A stretch of DNA of 64,000 nucleotides. It comes from Cyprinodon diabolis. Lineage: Eukaryota > Chordata > Actinopteri > Cyprinodontiformes > Cyprinodontidae. Shown here in pieces: positions 11,476 to 23,889 of the stretch (position 1 is the stretch's first letter; each line of letters starts with the position of its first letter). Below the pieces are notes generated by a model, which saw only the letters and a program-made list of their open reading frames with translations, ran no database searches and was not told the DNA's origin. Both the position numbers and the translations under genes were made by a program. Where the stretch lies: contig CM060072.1 in assembly GCA_030533445.1 (NCBI GenBank), positions 14,781,767 to 14,845,766 of the forward strand, in the 5' to 3' direction.

Positions 11476-13080
11476 CAGTGGGGCAAAAAAGTATTTAGTC
11501 AGCCACCAATAGTGCAAGTTCTCCCACTTAAAAAGATAAGAGAGGCCAGTAATTTTCATCATAGATATACCTCAACTATGACAGACAAAATGAGAAAAAA
11601 AAATCCAGAAAATCACATTGTCTGATTTTTAAAGAATTTATTTGCAAAATATGGTGGAAAATAAGTATTTGGTCAGTTACAAACAAGCAAGATTTCTGGC
11701 TCTCACAGACCTGTAACTTCTTCTGTAAGAGGCTCCTCTGTCCTCCACTCGTTACCTTCATTAATGGCACCTGTTTGAACCCGTTATCAGTATAAAAGAC
11801 ACCTGTCCACAACCTCAAACAGTCACACTCTGAACTCCACCATGGCCAAAACTAGAGAGCTGTCAAAGGACACCCGAAACAAAATTATAGACCTGCACCA
11901 GGCTGGGAAGTCTGAATCTGCAATAGGTAAACAGCTTGGTGTGAAGAAATCAACTGTGGGATCAATTATTAGAAAATGGAAAACATACAAGACCACTGAT
12001 AATCTTCCTCGATCTGGGGCTCCACGCAAGATCTCACCCCGTGGGGTCAAAATGATCACAAGAACGGTGAGTAAAAATCCCAGAACCACACGGGGGGACC
12101 TAGTGAATGACCTGCAGAGATCTGGGACCAAAGTAACAAAGGCTACCATCAGTAACACACTACGCCGCCAGGGACTCAAATCCTGCAGTGCCAGACGTGT
12201 CCCCCTGCTTAAGCCAGTACATGTCAAGGCCCGTCTCAAGTTTGCTAGAGAGCATTTGGATGATCCAGACGATGACTGGGAGAATATCATATGGTCAGAT
12301 GAAACCAAAATAGAACTTTTTGGTAAAAACTCTACTCGTCGTGTTTGGAGGAGAGAGAATGCTGAGTTGCATCCAAAGAACACCATACCTACAGTGAAGC
12401 ATGGGGGTGGAAACATCATGCTTTGGGGCTGTTTTTCTGCTAAGGGACCAGGACGACTGATCCATGTGAAGGAAAGAATGAATGGGGCCATGTATCGTCA
12501 AATTTTGAGTGAAAACCTCCTTCCATCAGCAAGGGCATTGAAGATGAAACGTGGCTGGGTCTTTCAGCATGACAATGATCCCAAACACACCGCCCGGGTA
12601 ACGAAGGAGTGGCTTCGTAAGAAGCATTTTTAAGGTCCTGGAGTGGCCTAGCCGGTCTCCAGATCTCAACCCCATAGAAAATCTTTGGAGGGAGTTGAAA
12701 GTCCGTGTTGCCCAGCGACAGCCCCAGAACATCACTGCTCTAGAGGAGATCTGCATGGAGGAATGGGCCAAAATACCAGCAACAGTGTGTGAAAACCTTG
12801 TGAAGACTTACAGAAAACGTTTGATCTCTGTCATTGCCAACAAAGGGTATATAACAAAGTATTCAGATGAACTTTTGTTATTGACCAAATACTTATTTTC
12901 CACCATATTTTGCAAATAAATTCTTTAAAAATCAGACAATGTGATTTTCTGGATTTTTTTTCTCATTTTGTCTCTCATAGTTGAGGTATATCTATGATGA
13001 AAATTACCGGCCTCTCTCATCTTTTTAAGTGGGAGAACTTGCGCTATTGGTGGCTGACTAAATACTTTTTTGCCCCACTG
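11476..13080 (+). mobile_element. Tc1-like DNA transposon, full length
   Basis: The ends read CAGTGGGGCAAAAAAGTATT on both strands and are flanked by TA (11474-11475 and 13081-13082). Inverted repeats are about 200 bp (11476-11675 and 12882-13080) with only about four substitutions and one homopolymer length change between them, suggesting a fairly young insertion. A single transposase gene lies between them. The element landed in the LINE fragment; removing it and one TA restores the LINE frame. Confidence 0.95.
11842..12919 (+). pseudogene. Tc1-like transposase, one frameshift
   Basis: The 5' part encodes 263 aa with an N-terminal paired-type helix-turn-helix ([18 protein letters not shown]), a GRPR-like basic linker ([12 protein letters not shown]) and the first two catalytic aspartates, D153 (IIWSDETK) and D244 ([10 protein letters not shown]). 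A run of five T at 12627-12631 then creates a TAA stop. The following frame carries the third residue ([12 protein letters not shown], equivalent to E279) and the C-terminus to 12919. The spacing gives a DD34E catalytic core as in Tc1 elements. One extra T explains the break, so this copy is inactive unless the run is a sequencing error. Confidence 0.9.
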
Positions 13081-13690
13081 TAGTTCTCTTTTCAAAGTAG
13101 GGAAACATGACACAGGGACTTGCAATCACTGTGATCAGATGGAAACAGTGGAACATGTATTATTAGAATGTATTAAGTATTCATAGGAACGTCAGCACTT
13201 AAAGTCAACATTAAATAGTGAAAAAAATGTTCAATGATAAACCTTTTAGGAGGCAAATGAAGAGGGATTCTTTTAGAGGCTGTTCCATTGCGAAACTAAC
13301 ACATTTCCAAGAAAGTAAACTCATGACAACAGTTAGACATGGTGGTGGAGGTTCTTGTGTTTCCACAGTCTACAATGATTTCAACTGTTGCTTTTCTAAC
13401 GTCATGATAATATAATTCTCACATTCATTTAAATAGTACATAAATTTCTGCATGAAGCGTGGCCTCCTGCTGTCACAAACTTTGCACTTGCACCTTTTTC
13501 TGTCTTTTCAGAAGTAGCCTACTCTTAAGGCAGCGTTGCAGGTAACCGTTGTTTTTTTTCAGACACACCTTTTAATACTCTGACCACAAATTTGCAGTAG
13601 AAAGTGGTGTGAAAAGAAAACGTTTTCCCTCATCTGAGCACAACTCAAATGATGACCTGAGGGTACAACATACACCCTTTTTTCCCATAG

Positions 13691-13808
13691 CTTTTATTGT
13701 CATTACACTGTCACAAGTACAGAAAAAGCACATGAACTCTCTGCATTTAACCCATCCCCTTAGGGAGCAGTGGACTGCCATTGAGCAGCACCCGGGGAAC
13801 ACCGTGCC
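13691..13808 (-). repeat. SINE 3' fragment, same family as 51461 and 54775 copies
   Basis: The segment reads TTATTGTCATTACACTGTCA and then CATTTAACCCATCCCCTTAG. This is the reverse complement of the tail of the SINE seen in full at 51461-51705. The tRNA-like head is missing. Confidence 0.7.
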
Positions 13809-13829
13809 TCCTTATGTTATGTGAGGTAC

Positions 13830-16635
13830 ACTGTGATGAAGTGACCAAGATCTGTTATTCTCTCACTGACACCAACCATACTATCTGACATTTGAATTCT
13901 TAAAATGTTTATATTTATCCTCTTTAGTTCACCAGATTCTGAATGCACTCTTACAAGCATTATACTTGTATTCATGCACCTCACCAGTGGTTCCCAACCC
14001 TGGTTCTTAGGTACTCCTGCCCTGCATATTCTGTATGACTATGTTCCAGCTGACCTGATTCAAATAATGTAATGATCTCCTAGATCATTTATACGAGTCG
14101 GCTGTGTGGCAGCTGTTTACATCTAAAATATGCAGGACAGAGGTACATACAGAGCAGGGTTTGAAACCACTGCTCTACCCCCTATAGCGTTGATACAGTC
14201 AGCAGCTGTTGAAAACCAGCATTTTTAATGGAATATCTGCATAAATAATACAATTCATTAAAAGATTTCAAATAAAACAAACAATATCACCATTTCCAGC
14301 TTCTGAGACCGGTCATACAAATTAAAATAACAGCTAATTGGAACCCTCCCTCCTGTTTAAAGAAATTGCTGACATGTGCGGTTCTAGACAGGGCAGACAG
14401 GGGCCAGGGCCTCCGTAGAACAGGTCCCTGCAAATGTACTGAAAACAAAAACAGCAAAACTTGCAATGTAAAGGCAACCATACTCTTTCCTTTTTATTTA
14501 CCTTGTCAAACTAAGGACAAATGTATTTATTTTAATTTATTTTTGCTATGTAATACTAAATCAATTTTGTTTGATGAACAGAAAATACCTCGACTGATTC
14601 GTCCCTTGAATCTATTTAATATTTCTCCTTTACAATTCATTTAAACAATCCATTAGAAGTTACAGTAAGCTGGAAGCTTTACCTACATTAAGAAAAGTTC
14701 CTATCTTTTATCTGTTTGATCAGGGCTTTTTTCCTTTGCCCCCATGAAAAAACATTGACCTCACCCTGGCCCCCTTTGTAATTGACGTCAAATAGGGATG
14801 AAACATTACAGTTCCATCTTACCTACATGGTCTGGTTAGTGGACCAGTTAGCCATAAGTCTCTCTATATCTGAATGCAAATATGTACATATGCAAAGATC
14901 AGTGTCCTGTTTAACTTTAAAGCCAAACTGGTTTTCCTTAGAATTAATCTGCTAATATGTATAAAATAATTTCTTAACTTTATTTAATTTGCTATTACAT
15001 CTTTTTAAAATTTGGTCATTTCATGCCCATTTTTGTTTCTGTTCTGAGTTGTTTAACATTGCCATCCATCATGTATTAGTCTAAATCTGCTGTTTTTACT
15101 TTGAAATATATATACCTTATATATACTGAAAATAAATAAGATGCGTTTGAAAGGAAAAGTGTAAAATAAAATTCAAACAACAGTATAAATATTTTAGAGT
15201 GCATTTAATTTTTTAATGGCATTGATAATAAAGTCATATACAGAGATATTTATGTAAATCTTACAGCTAAAAGGAAGTGCAGTCGAGGTAAAATTGTACC
15301 AAAACCATTCTGACAAATCACACAATCTGTGTGACACAAAACGCAAGCTTTAAAAGAACAACAACTGGACTCTTAATAGACAAGATCAGGGTATGTTTGC
15401 TTTTAAGGATTTGTGACCGTCTGATCCCTATGGCTGATCTTTTTCGTTATTTATGGTCAGCTGTGAAGTCATGTGATCCACTGTAAGGGGTTAAGCTCCA
15501 CATCCGCCCGTTCCTGGACTGGATAAACCCTCCTCCCACTGAGGGATTACTGTCACTAATGTACAACAGGAGCACCTGCATGTTCTCAGAGCAAAGATAA
15601 GAGAATTCAATCCAAACCAGTAAAGCTTAAAGGCCCTGTGCAAAAGCCTCAGGTCATTTCATTTTTTGAATACTTCAAAGAACACTTCTTCATGTCACTA
15701 TAACAGTCTTAATCAACAGATCCAGATATTTTTTAAGGATTTTTACAAGTTGTCTTTGGGGCCTCATAACTAAAACGATGGAGTGTTTGTCTAGATTTCT
15801 TTAGCTCTCATTTCTAATGGTTACATTAATACAAGCAGATCAAATATCAGCTTTTCTAAGAAAATCCACACAACTTTAAATAAATACACATCTATCCATA
15901 ATCTATGGATAAAACTGTAACTCTACCCTCACTTGACTAAAGTAGATAGAAACAGTCTGAAAAACTCTAGTTGTTTCTGGATGTGATGGTAGGACAGATA
16001 AGGCCTTTTCTTTGCATCTCTCCCAGACTGTTGGCTGTGATGTGGATTATAATACTGCACAGGATCATTTCAATATCCAGCTTTTCTTGTTACCATTCCT
16101 GTTGTTTGAAGCTCTCAATGAGATTCTTAATGGTGGTCAGCTATAATCATACAGACATGTATGAGGATCACATCTGTGAGACGGACGCCTCCATCGCCTC
16201 ATATTTACACCCCATGGAAACGGGAACTCATTAGAGGTAATTTATTTTTTCCAAAGTACTGTGATGCTTTACACATCTTTCTCATGTTTGCCAATTAAGG
16301 ACAGGGGGGGGTAGCTGCTGCTTTACAATGTTAGCACTGTTTAATGTCTCATCTATTTAGTTAGATAATGATTCATTTGTTACACAAGCAAAATAAATAA
16401 ACACCCACAGTAAAGTTGTTTTATGACCTGTATGATATTGAAGTCTGCCAACATGACAGCTGTCAAACAGGCCTTGACCAAATCTACAAGGAGGTTAAGC
16501 AGCAAAGAAAAAAAACAACAAAAAAAAACAGAGCAGGCTTTTATCATGCATTTGAAGGCAGAGTTGAGCGGAAGGAAAAAGGATGTAAGATTACTTAGTG
16601 CAGAGATATTTTTTGAGTCAGTGATGATTAGGGAA
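13830..16635. other. Non-coding sequence with one dispersed repeat
   Basis: No gene recognised. At 14366-14640 there is a repeat that reappears at 29684-29880 (shared GGTTCTAGACA-type start and CCCTTGAATCTATTTAATAT end). The remainder is AT-rich and featureless to me. Confidence 0.45.
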
Positions 16636-17892
16636 TAGAGCTAAGACTAACAGCTATTTTGCTAATCAATTAATCTTTCGATTTTTTTTCAGATAATTTG
16701 ATTAACACTTTATAGGGTTAATCAAATTAATCAGTGAAAGGCTTTAAATATCTAAATTTCAAGCAAAGAGGGCACTGCAAAAAACTGTAATCTAAGTAAG
16801 TCAATGTTTCTTAAAATAAGTGCATTTTTTCCTGAATTAAGCAGGTAAGTGAGACACTTTGCAAATGAAGTAAGAACATTTACATTTAAATTAAGGAAAT
16901 ACAGTCCCCTATTTCAAGTGCATAATATCAAATAATCTGATAAATAATCTGATTTTAAGGATAAAGATGCTCCATCCACTGTGAGATTTTCTTATTTACC
17001 TACTCAAACTAAGGGTAAATATACTTATTTTAAGACATATTCTCAAATTTATAGATCATTTTTGTAGCGTGTTATTGGAATCAAGGACAAGACCTTATTA
17101 CCTTTGTAACATTCAGAAAATATGTATGTTTTGATGGCATAAATGAATGTCAATGTAATAACAAGAAACACCAACTTGCCCGCATATATCAAGAAAAATA
17201 AAAAAAGTGCTTCTATAAGAAATTCATGAAAAACACTCTGAGAGTAAAAGAAACACATTTTTTTAGGTACAACATAACCTTAGAGGCTTATTAACCTTTT
17301 AACTTTACTCTTTAACTTTTCAATTAGCTTTTTACCTTTTTTCTTGACATCCTAACTTCTTTTTCATCTTAATTTACAGTAGTAATACATCACTCAAGGG
17401 CTCATCTAATTGGTAAAATGACAAAATAAGATCTACAGCCATGTAGCAGGATCTTTGATGAATGGCTAGATATAGATATTGTGCTTCTAGACGTCACTGA
17501 TGGATGGGGTGGGGTGGGGGGGACTCCATTTCTAAGGGCTTTGCAAGTGACTTGCCCTATAAAGGGTTAATAATTCAAAGACAAAAGCTTCCTTAAAGAT
17601 TTTATACAGAATTTAAACCAGGTGAAACCAGGTAAAACTAAGCCTGACTTCTGAATAGTGTTCTTATGGCCAAAAACAAATTTTCATCTTCCAAGCAATA
17701 TATTTATGCATGTATTTATTTATTTATTTTACAATACTGCCATAATTACTGATCTAAGCTGATTGCTCTTTTAAATAATGGCTTGTTTTGGAATCTATAC
17801 TCCAGTTAACGATTAGTCAATTACTTAATTAATTCGTGTTTATTCTAATAATAGATTAACTGCTGTTCATCTGATTAATTGTTTCAGCCCTG
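16636..17892. mobile_element. hAT-like non-autonomous element with 8-bp duplication
   Basis: The ends TAGAGCTAAGAC and, on the other strand, CAGGGCTGAAAC are imperfect inverted repeats, each followed by ATTAATC-rich sequence. Flanks are TTAGGGAA (16628-16635) and TTAGGGAG (17893-17900), a 7/8 match that fits the 8-bp duplication of hAT elements. No transposase is encoded. Shorter relatives lie at 35860-36189, 38553 onward and around 61413-61537. Confidence 0.75.
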
Positions 17893-18219
17893 TTAGGGAG
17901 CAAAACCAACTCTTAAGAAAGAAAGGAGACGGAAGATCCAACAAACAAACTGAAGACTTTAATTAAAAATATTTGCAGTAAATAATACTAAAACAAATTA
18001 GGTTGTTGATGATGCTACTTTTTATTGAGAGATATCAATAATCTGTTTATAGATGTTGGAGATCAGCCTGTTTTCCAATGTAGTGCTGTTTCTCTGACTG
18101 TGACTGGCTGGATGTGCTCTCTTCATCTTCTGACATGGGAGTTGGTTTGGAGCTTGTCTGCCTGGCTGTGTGATTCCTGGACGGGGCAGTGTTTTACAGT
18201 TGCTTTTTGTATCTCTGCT

Positions 18220-18498
18220 TCTGTCTCCTTGAACCCCAGGCGGCCTCGGCAGATGGTCACTCAAACTGAGCCTGGTTCTGCTGGAGGTTTCTTCCTGTTA
18301 AAAGGGAGTTTTTCCTCTCCACTATCGCTACAAGCATGCTTGTGAGGGGTTGCATTGGAGTCAACGAGTAGATGCAGTCAACTCATTTTTCTTGGATGGG
18401 AAACTGAGTCAATTTGACTGCATGATCTGGTGAACTGTAAAGTGCCTTGAGATGACATGTGTTGTGAATTGGCACTATATAAATAAACTGAACTGAAA
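18220..18498 (+). repeat. LINE/SINE 3' tail repeat
   Basis: Recognisable teleost phrases are GGTTCTGCTGGAGGTTTCTT, GAGTTTTTCCTCTCCACT and AAAGTGCCTTGAGATGACAT, ending in GCACTATATAAATAAACTGA. This ending is typical of a widespread non-LTR 3' tail. Family naming is by eye only. Confidence 0.65.
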
Positions 18499-18779
18499 TT
18501 GTTTTGTTTCAGAATACTCTGTTTCCATTTCTTCTGTCTTGTTGCAAAGTTCATTAAAGGGAAAACCTAATCAGACTTGAGTTGTTAATTAACAAATAAT
18601 GCATATAAGGGAGAAGACAAACCATTTTTTTCTTTTCCTTTTGTTTCTAAAGTGCCTATTTCTTTTTCAAGTAAAGGTCATTATTATTTTATTTATTTAT
18701 TTTTGCTTACGTGCCTATTCTTTATTTCAGGTAAAGGTCGTTTTACGCCCACCCAACAAGAAAATGCACCTTCGTGATG

Positions 18780-19200
18780 GCATGTCTACAAAAAGCTCTC
18801 CGACGTCAAACAGGGAGCGTAGGCTGCGTGCGCGTGCGTGACAACCGCCGTCTGCTATCGGACGTCACCTTCAGATCAGCCGAAATCCCTGATAACGCGG
18901 CGCGCGCTCCCGCTCAGCTCTGAATGGGGGCTCAGTCCAGCCGGTGACAGCTCGTCCAGTCCGTCTACCTAATCCACGGCTCGCTCCTCCGCTCCTGTCC
19001 GCCGCTCTCCGACTCCCCGGCAGTCCACGGGCCCCGCTCCTCCGGTATTACCCAGTTATTCAGGTAGTATGGCAGCGCGGTAACACCAACACTAGTTGGA
19101 GGTTAGAGTGTTCTGACTCTTCTCCTTTTTTTTTTAAACACCCGACAAGTTAGTGTTTGTCCCTGACGGGCGGAGCTGTGTCTGTCTGTCCAGGAATGAG
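18780..19200 (+). promoter_or_regulatory. CpG-rich promoter and 5' UTR of ppm1e
   Basis: In a strongly AT-rich window this segment is rich in CG dinucleotides (GCGTGCGCGTGCGTG near 18830, GCGGCGCGCGC near 18900). It lies immediately upstream of the ppm1e first exon, as expected of a vertebrate CpG-island promoter. No TATA box was identified. A sequence resembling a 3' splice site (TGTCTGTCTGTCCAG) ends at 19193, 12 bases before the start codon. Confidence 0.65.
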
Positions 19201-19205
19201 AAATG

Positions 19206-19387
19206 ATGGCCGGCTCTGCAGCAGAGGAGAAAACCTTCCGACGGTTCCTGGAGCTCTTTGTCCGGGAGATGAGGATGCCTTTGCAGGAGAGCGACCCGGT
19301 GCCAATGCGCCCGTTGTCGGACCTGGTGTCTGAGGACGAAGTGGAGGGGGAATGCCTGGACCTGTGTCTCCAGCACCTCTACAAATA
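19206..19387 (+). CDS. ppm1e: PPM-family protein phosphatase 1E, first coding exon (partial)
   Basis: PPM1E is a metal-dependent Ser/Thr phosphatase that dephosphorylates targets such as PAK and CaM kinases. The exon encodes MAGSAAEEKTFRRFLELFV and continues through PLSDLVSEDEVEGECLDLC to QHLYK. It matches the family N-terminal segment before the phosphatase domain, but lacks the long acidic insert of the mammalian protein. The exon ends in TA at 19386-19387 before the donor GTTAAGTG, so the next codon is split. Start: ATG 19206 has A at -3 and G at +4; another in-frame ATG is directly before it (19203), and an out-of-frame ATG is at 19196. The phosphatase exons, with the metal-binding DGHGG motif, were not found in the window. 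Confidence 0.88.
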
Positions 19388-22300
19388 GTTAAGTGTGCGC
19401 TTTTCTGCCCTGACACGCTGACGCTTCCGTGTTTCATCGGTGTGACTGTGTGTGGTGATGTTATGTTTGAAACTGGGGTCATTTTTGTAAAGGTGCGCGA
19501 CCCCATCACACTGGACGGGATGCAGGGTGTGTCCAACTCCAAGTTCCGACAAATGTCTCTGCAGAGGCGTCACAGGGAATTAAATTTGGCCAAAAGCAGA
19601 AGTTAATACACGCCTCTCCCTCTTTCTTCTTCTCTGTGATGCATTTTTTTTCACGTTGATTTTAGACTACTGGTATGTTCCCTGCGCCGGTTTTTGCTTC
19701 TATGGAAATCTGGAGGTCTGCAAAAGGTGAACCCCTGCTTTTGCGTAACAGCACAGCGTCATTGTGGTGTAGGAAGGAGGGGGGGTTGAGGAAGCCATCG
19801 CCATCACCACTGCTGAGCGCATCTTTATGCGGGCTAAAAATAACCTCACCGGTTATGTTATTAGAGTCGATCGTTACTCACATGCAGCCCTTAATGGGAA
19901 TATGAAATGGAAATGGCTGGGATGCTCTTCCAGTTAATGCTCTCTCATTTGAGAGGGAACTCCAGATGTATCTAAAAGAATAAACAAAAAAAGGAGATTC
20001 CTCAATTACAGCTGGGCATTTTTTTATATTATAAACAGACAGCTATATCTCAGATGGGCATAGATGTGGCTTAAAATTGAGAAAGCGCTTTGCTCGGTGC
20101 GCTTCTGCCTGGCCTGGTTTTTGAATCCAAAATAGGTGCAGCAACTGTGCTTGGAAGAGGGAGCTGGATGGACTCATGTAGGGCACAAAGTGACAGGGGG
20201 ACTGCTGCTTGAAAATGCAAAAAGAAAAAAAAATTTTTTACCCACCCGACTGTAATAAAAAGCATACACATTGGTTTTACTTTGCCACGTTTTTAACCAC
20301 ATATTTTAATGTATTTAAGCTGGATTTGATGATGAACCATAAATTCTAATATTTTTTTATTAGCAGTTTTTCAAAAACAAAATCTTTTCAAAAATAAAAA
20401 TTTGAAGAGTCCGTTTGTCTTCTTCTCTGATTTAATACCTTGAATGACAGCTGCAGGTCTTTTAGGATAAGTCTATACTACTTTTCCATGTTTAAATATT
20501 AATATTTCTGGCCATTCGCCTGTGCAGAGCATTCATTCTTTCATTTTCAATTTTATTTTTGAGTAGACTTTGACTGAAACAACCTAACCCATGAAAGTGT
20601 TTGATCTGAACCATTCATTTAAAGCTCATGCTAATATTGTCCTGCTTGAAGCTGAACATGTTTTCTTTCTGTCCTGTATTTTGCTCTGTCCATCTTCCCA
20701 TCGACCTTAACTAACTTCTTTACCCCTGATGAAGAGATAAATCCCTACAACATGATGCTGCCGCCATCATTTTCCATTGTTTTGATAGATTGTTAGGCAG
20801 TATCTTAGTTTAATTTATCTGCACCTGTGCCAGAAGGTTTTATCCTACTGTCATGTGGCTTGAGAATTTCCTTGCATATGCCTGCTTTGTCCCATAAATG
20901 TTTTCTTCCAGACTGCAACTATGACTTCATATGGCTTTCATCTTCCCACTCGTCCATAAAGGTCAGCTTTGTGTTTTGAGGAGGTAATAGTGTTCCTGTC
21001 AAAAGGACAACTATTAACCTTTCCTTGAGGTGTGAATCTCTGCAGCTCCTTCTCTGATAAATTGGTTGGTTTGGGTCTGGGGTTCCCAACCTGCAGTTCC
21101 AAAGCCAAACATGGCCATTTGGATCTTCAACAATGGCCAAAATACTTTGGCTAAAAGATTATAAATATCAAACGGTGTTTAAAAATCATTATGAAAACAA
21201 AGGCAAATGTAAGCTTTTTTTCATAAAACAAATGTCATACACGAAGACACTTAAAAAAATAATATCCTATCTTAAGCTATTTGTTTGCTTATGAAATAAA
21301 TTCTTTCACATGTATTTTTCACTAATATCAATTTTAGATGAAAAAGAGTTTTTGTTTTGCAAAAGGTTTTTGTTTGTCATCTTTTGAAATGTAAGACATA
21401 TGAAAGATATTTAGACAGCTAGATAGTTGGCTGGATGGACAGACAGTAAGACAGACAGACAGATCATTTTTGGGTTTAGTTTTAGCTGCAATGGGCTCTG
21501 AAATCTAAAGGTTCCAGAGCCCTTTTTTTAAGTGGACAACCATGTTTTGGTAGGTGTATAGTAGCAAATACTCTTTCTTTTCTTTAAAAGTTTACAGTCT
21601 TCACAGAACAGTTTGCTTTAAACTGGTACTAAACAGGCATAACAGAGCTTTCTAATCATACTGCCACCTGTGGGTAAGACACAAAACTGCAGCACTCTTC
21701 TGCACTCCCTCGTAGCTCAGGCTTAATAAGTTTTCTTTTATACTTTTTTCACCTTACGTGGTGTTGCCATTGGTGCTTGTGTTGAGCCCGATGCCGGTTG
21801 CTTCCAAGTATCCCCAAAATCCATTTTGAATATAACACTTTGATTATTTGCTAGGTTGGACCCATTTAACATGGACGCGCATGACGTCACATCCACAGAA
21901 CAGCTCAGGAAGTTCCGACCCGTAGTAATTTCAGGAAATTAGGCTACAGGCTTATAGATGCATCTGCTCATCAAACCATGTTTTAGTCGTAAAGGGTCAA
22001 ACAGAAAAGTTATTCAGCTTTTTCAGTAAAAACTGACATAATGACTCTTAAGATACATTTATTTACTTAACAAGAATTTTCTGAAGGTCACAGATTTGAC
22101 CAAACTTTATTAAAGTGTAGGCAAGCAAAAAGGAAGGGAATTCATATGGATGCCACACCTTTCAGTTTTTTTATTTGAGTAAAATTTTAAGAACCTTAAA
22201 CCATTTTCACTACCATTCACATTGAGGTACTATTCTGTGTTGGTAAATCTCATAAATCATAATAAATACTTTAAAGTGTGGCATTATAGCATGACCAGTA

Positions 22301-22719
22301 TATAAATGTAAATGATCTCAATTGTGTGAACACTGGAGCAAGGCACCGTAGTCAGCTCATTGTTTGTTTGTTGAAACTGCAGGAGTTGTCACAGTCGGAT
22401 CAATACTTACCCTCTGGAGATTCATACTCTCTCCTTCACGCTGTCCAGATTTGATTGGCCAGAGGATATAAGGTCACTGAGCATTAAGCCGTTAACATCT
22501 TGCTCGCCTGATGACCCCTCCAACCCCCCATCCTGAGGCACACATACATGTGAGGATCCAAATGTATTGGGTTCATATATGCTTCAGTAACAACTACATC
22601 TCTCAAAGCTTTTACATTGTATGTTTTTTCTGACACTCGTGGGACTTGTAGTTTTGAAATATTAAAAGACGCCGCACCCACATGTTAGCAGGTAAAAAGT
22701 TTACGAGAGCTATTCTTTC
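19388..22719 (+). other. Start of presumed ppm1e intron 1
   Basis: Non-coding, AT-rich. A degenerate dispersed repeat lies at about 20690-21080 (phrases TCCATCTTCCCATCGACCTT, ACATGATGCTGCCGCCATCA, TTCCCACTCGTCCATAAAGG), recognised as a common fish genomic repeat but not named. No further exon seen. Confidence 0.5.
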
Positions 22720-23816
22720 TTTCTTTTTCAAAGGATTTGTGGCTCACCTCTTAGTGTGGAAATGGAGGAAGGCTGTGGTCAGCCAGGTGGGTATTGGGGA
22801 GCATGAATTCTTGTCTGTTGGGCTAGATGTTGATTTGCTTCCACTGACAGGTTCAAGGCAGAAACCTTCAGGCTCCAGATGAGTCTGCAGCGTCAAATGT
22901 GGTGTTTAGCAGAGGTAACTGCAATGTCCTTCTCATCAGATACAGGGGAGGTTGGTATCCTAGAGACAACTCAAATGGAGATAGACCTGTAACAGAGGAG
23001 GTGTGACAATTATGTGCATATTCTACCCAAGACACCTAAGTACTCCATTAATATGGGTGTGATGAAAAGAGGCAGCAGAGAGATGCATCAAGCTCCTGGT
23101 TCACGTGGTCAGATTGACCATTAGTTTGGGGATGAAAACCTGAGCTGAGAGCAGTCTTCGCCCCCAAGAAATATAAAACTCCTTCCAGACAGAAGAAGAC
23201 AAAAGAATTTGGAGACAAATTGTGGGCCCCACTCCAAAAGGATTTCACAAGGGATTTCGTGTAGGTGAAAAACATGCTCAATCAGGAGCTGAGCTGTCTC
23301 AAGGGAAGATGGAAGTCGATGAAGAGGAATAAGGTGGCAGGCTTTGGAGAAGCCAAAGCATTCCATTTTAGTGAAGATGATGGTGAAACCCCTAGATGGT
23401 GGTAGTCCAGTTACGAAATCCAAGGCAAGATTAGACCAAAAACATTTAGGAATAGGCTATTTCCCAAGAAGACCGATGGGAGGCTGGTGACTAGCTTTGT
23501 TGTGGACGCACATTGGACAGGCTAGAACATGACTATTAAAATACTTATATATTCTAGGGCACCAGAAATGTGTGTTTGAGAGGTTGATTCCAAGGTGGCA
23601 GGAGAATGTTTCTGTGTGGGCCCAGTGAACGAGGCGGGACGTAATGGAAGGAGGAAAGTAAAGCTGGTTCGATAGTCCAGTGCCAGGTTCCGGTTTAGAC
23701 CGCTGGGTCTCCAGGACTTGATCCTTGATTTCACATGATAATGCCTCCACAATGCAGGAAGGTTGAGTGACAGTTGAGATATTGGATTCCTGGTCACTAG
23801 AGTATCGCCTAGACAT
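22720..23816 (-). pseudogene. gypsy integrase remnant
   Basis: The zinc-binding part reads WAHTETFSCHLG and then LACPMCVHNKA. The core follows with MDFVTGLPPS, an HLHEIPCEIL block in which the usual catalytic aspartate context has changed to EWGPQFVSKF, and SGFHPQTNGQSDHVNQELDA carrying the final part of the core. The C-terminal part after [12 protein letters not shown] is out of frame and fades. Confidence 0.85.
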
Positions 23817-23889
23817 CTGGTTTGGTGTTTTTTAGAGCCTTAATGGTAAGAGTTGACAAAGTTAAAAAGGGAAAAGAATGTCAAACGTG

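Larger units (their letters stand above)
9955..13260 (+). mobile_element. LINE 3' fragment (RNase H and zinc finger), split in three
   Basis: Pieces 9955-10029, 10983-11475 and 13081-13260 join into one reading frame. The pieces contain FTVELIAIMLALEW, then IIIASDSQAALLSI, then FVWIPAHVGIEGNEEVDILA, an RNase H fold with its acidic residues. A C-terminal CNHCDQMETVEHVLLEC finger follows. This arrangement is typical of non-LTR retrotransposons of the I/Jockey side that carry RNase H. At least one in-frame stop (TAA near 11106) and decay after 13190 make it a pseudogene. The gaps are two later insertions, and each junction restores the frame when one copy of its target duplication is removed. 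The 5' truncation point lies about 120 bp upstream of the smg8 start codon. Confidence 0.82.

Noticed and set aside
18022..18345. Overlapping open frames on both strands just upstream of ppm1e.
   Set aside because: The region is a LINE/SINE 3' tail repeat; the frames follow repeat sequence, not a gene.
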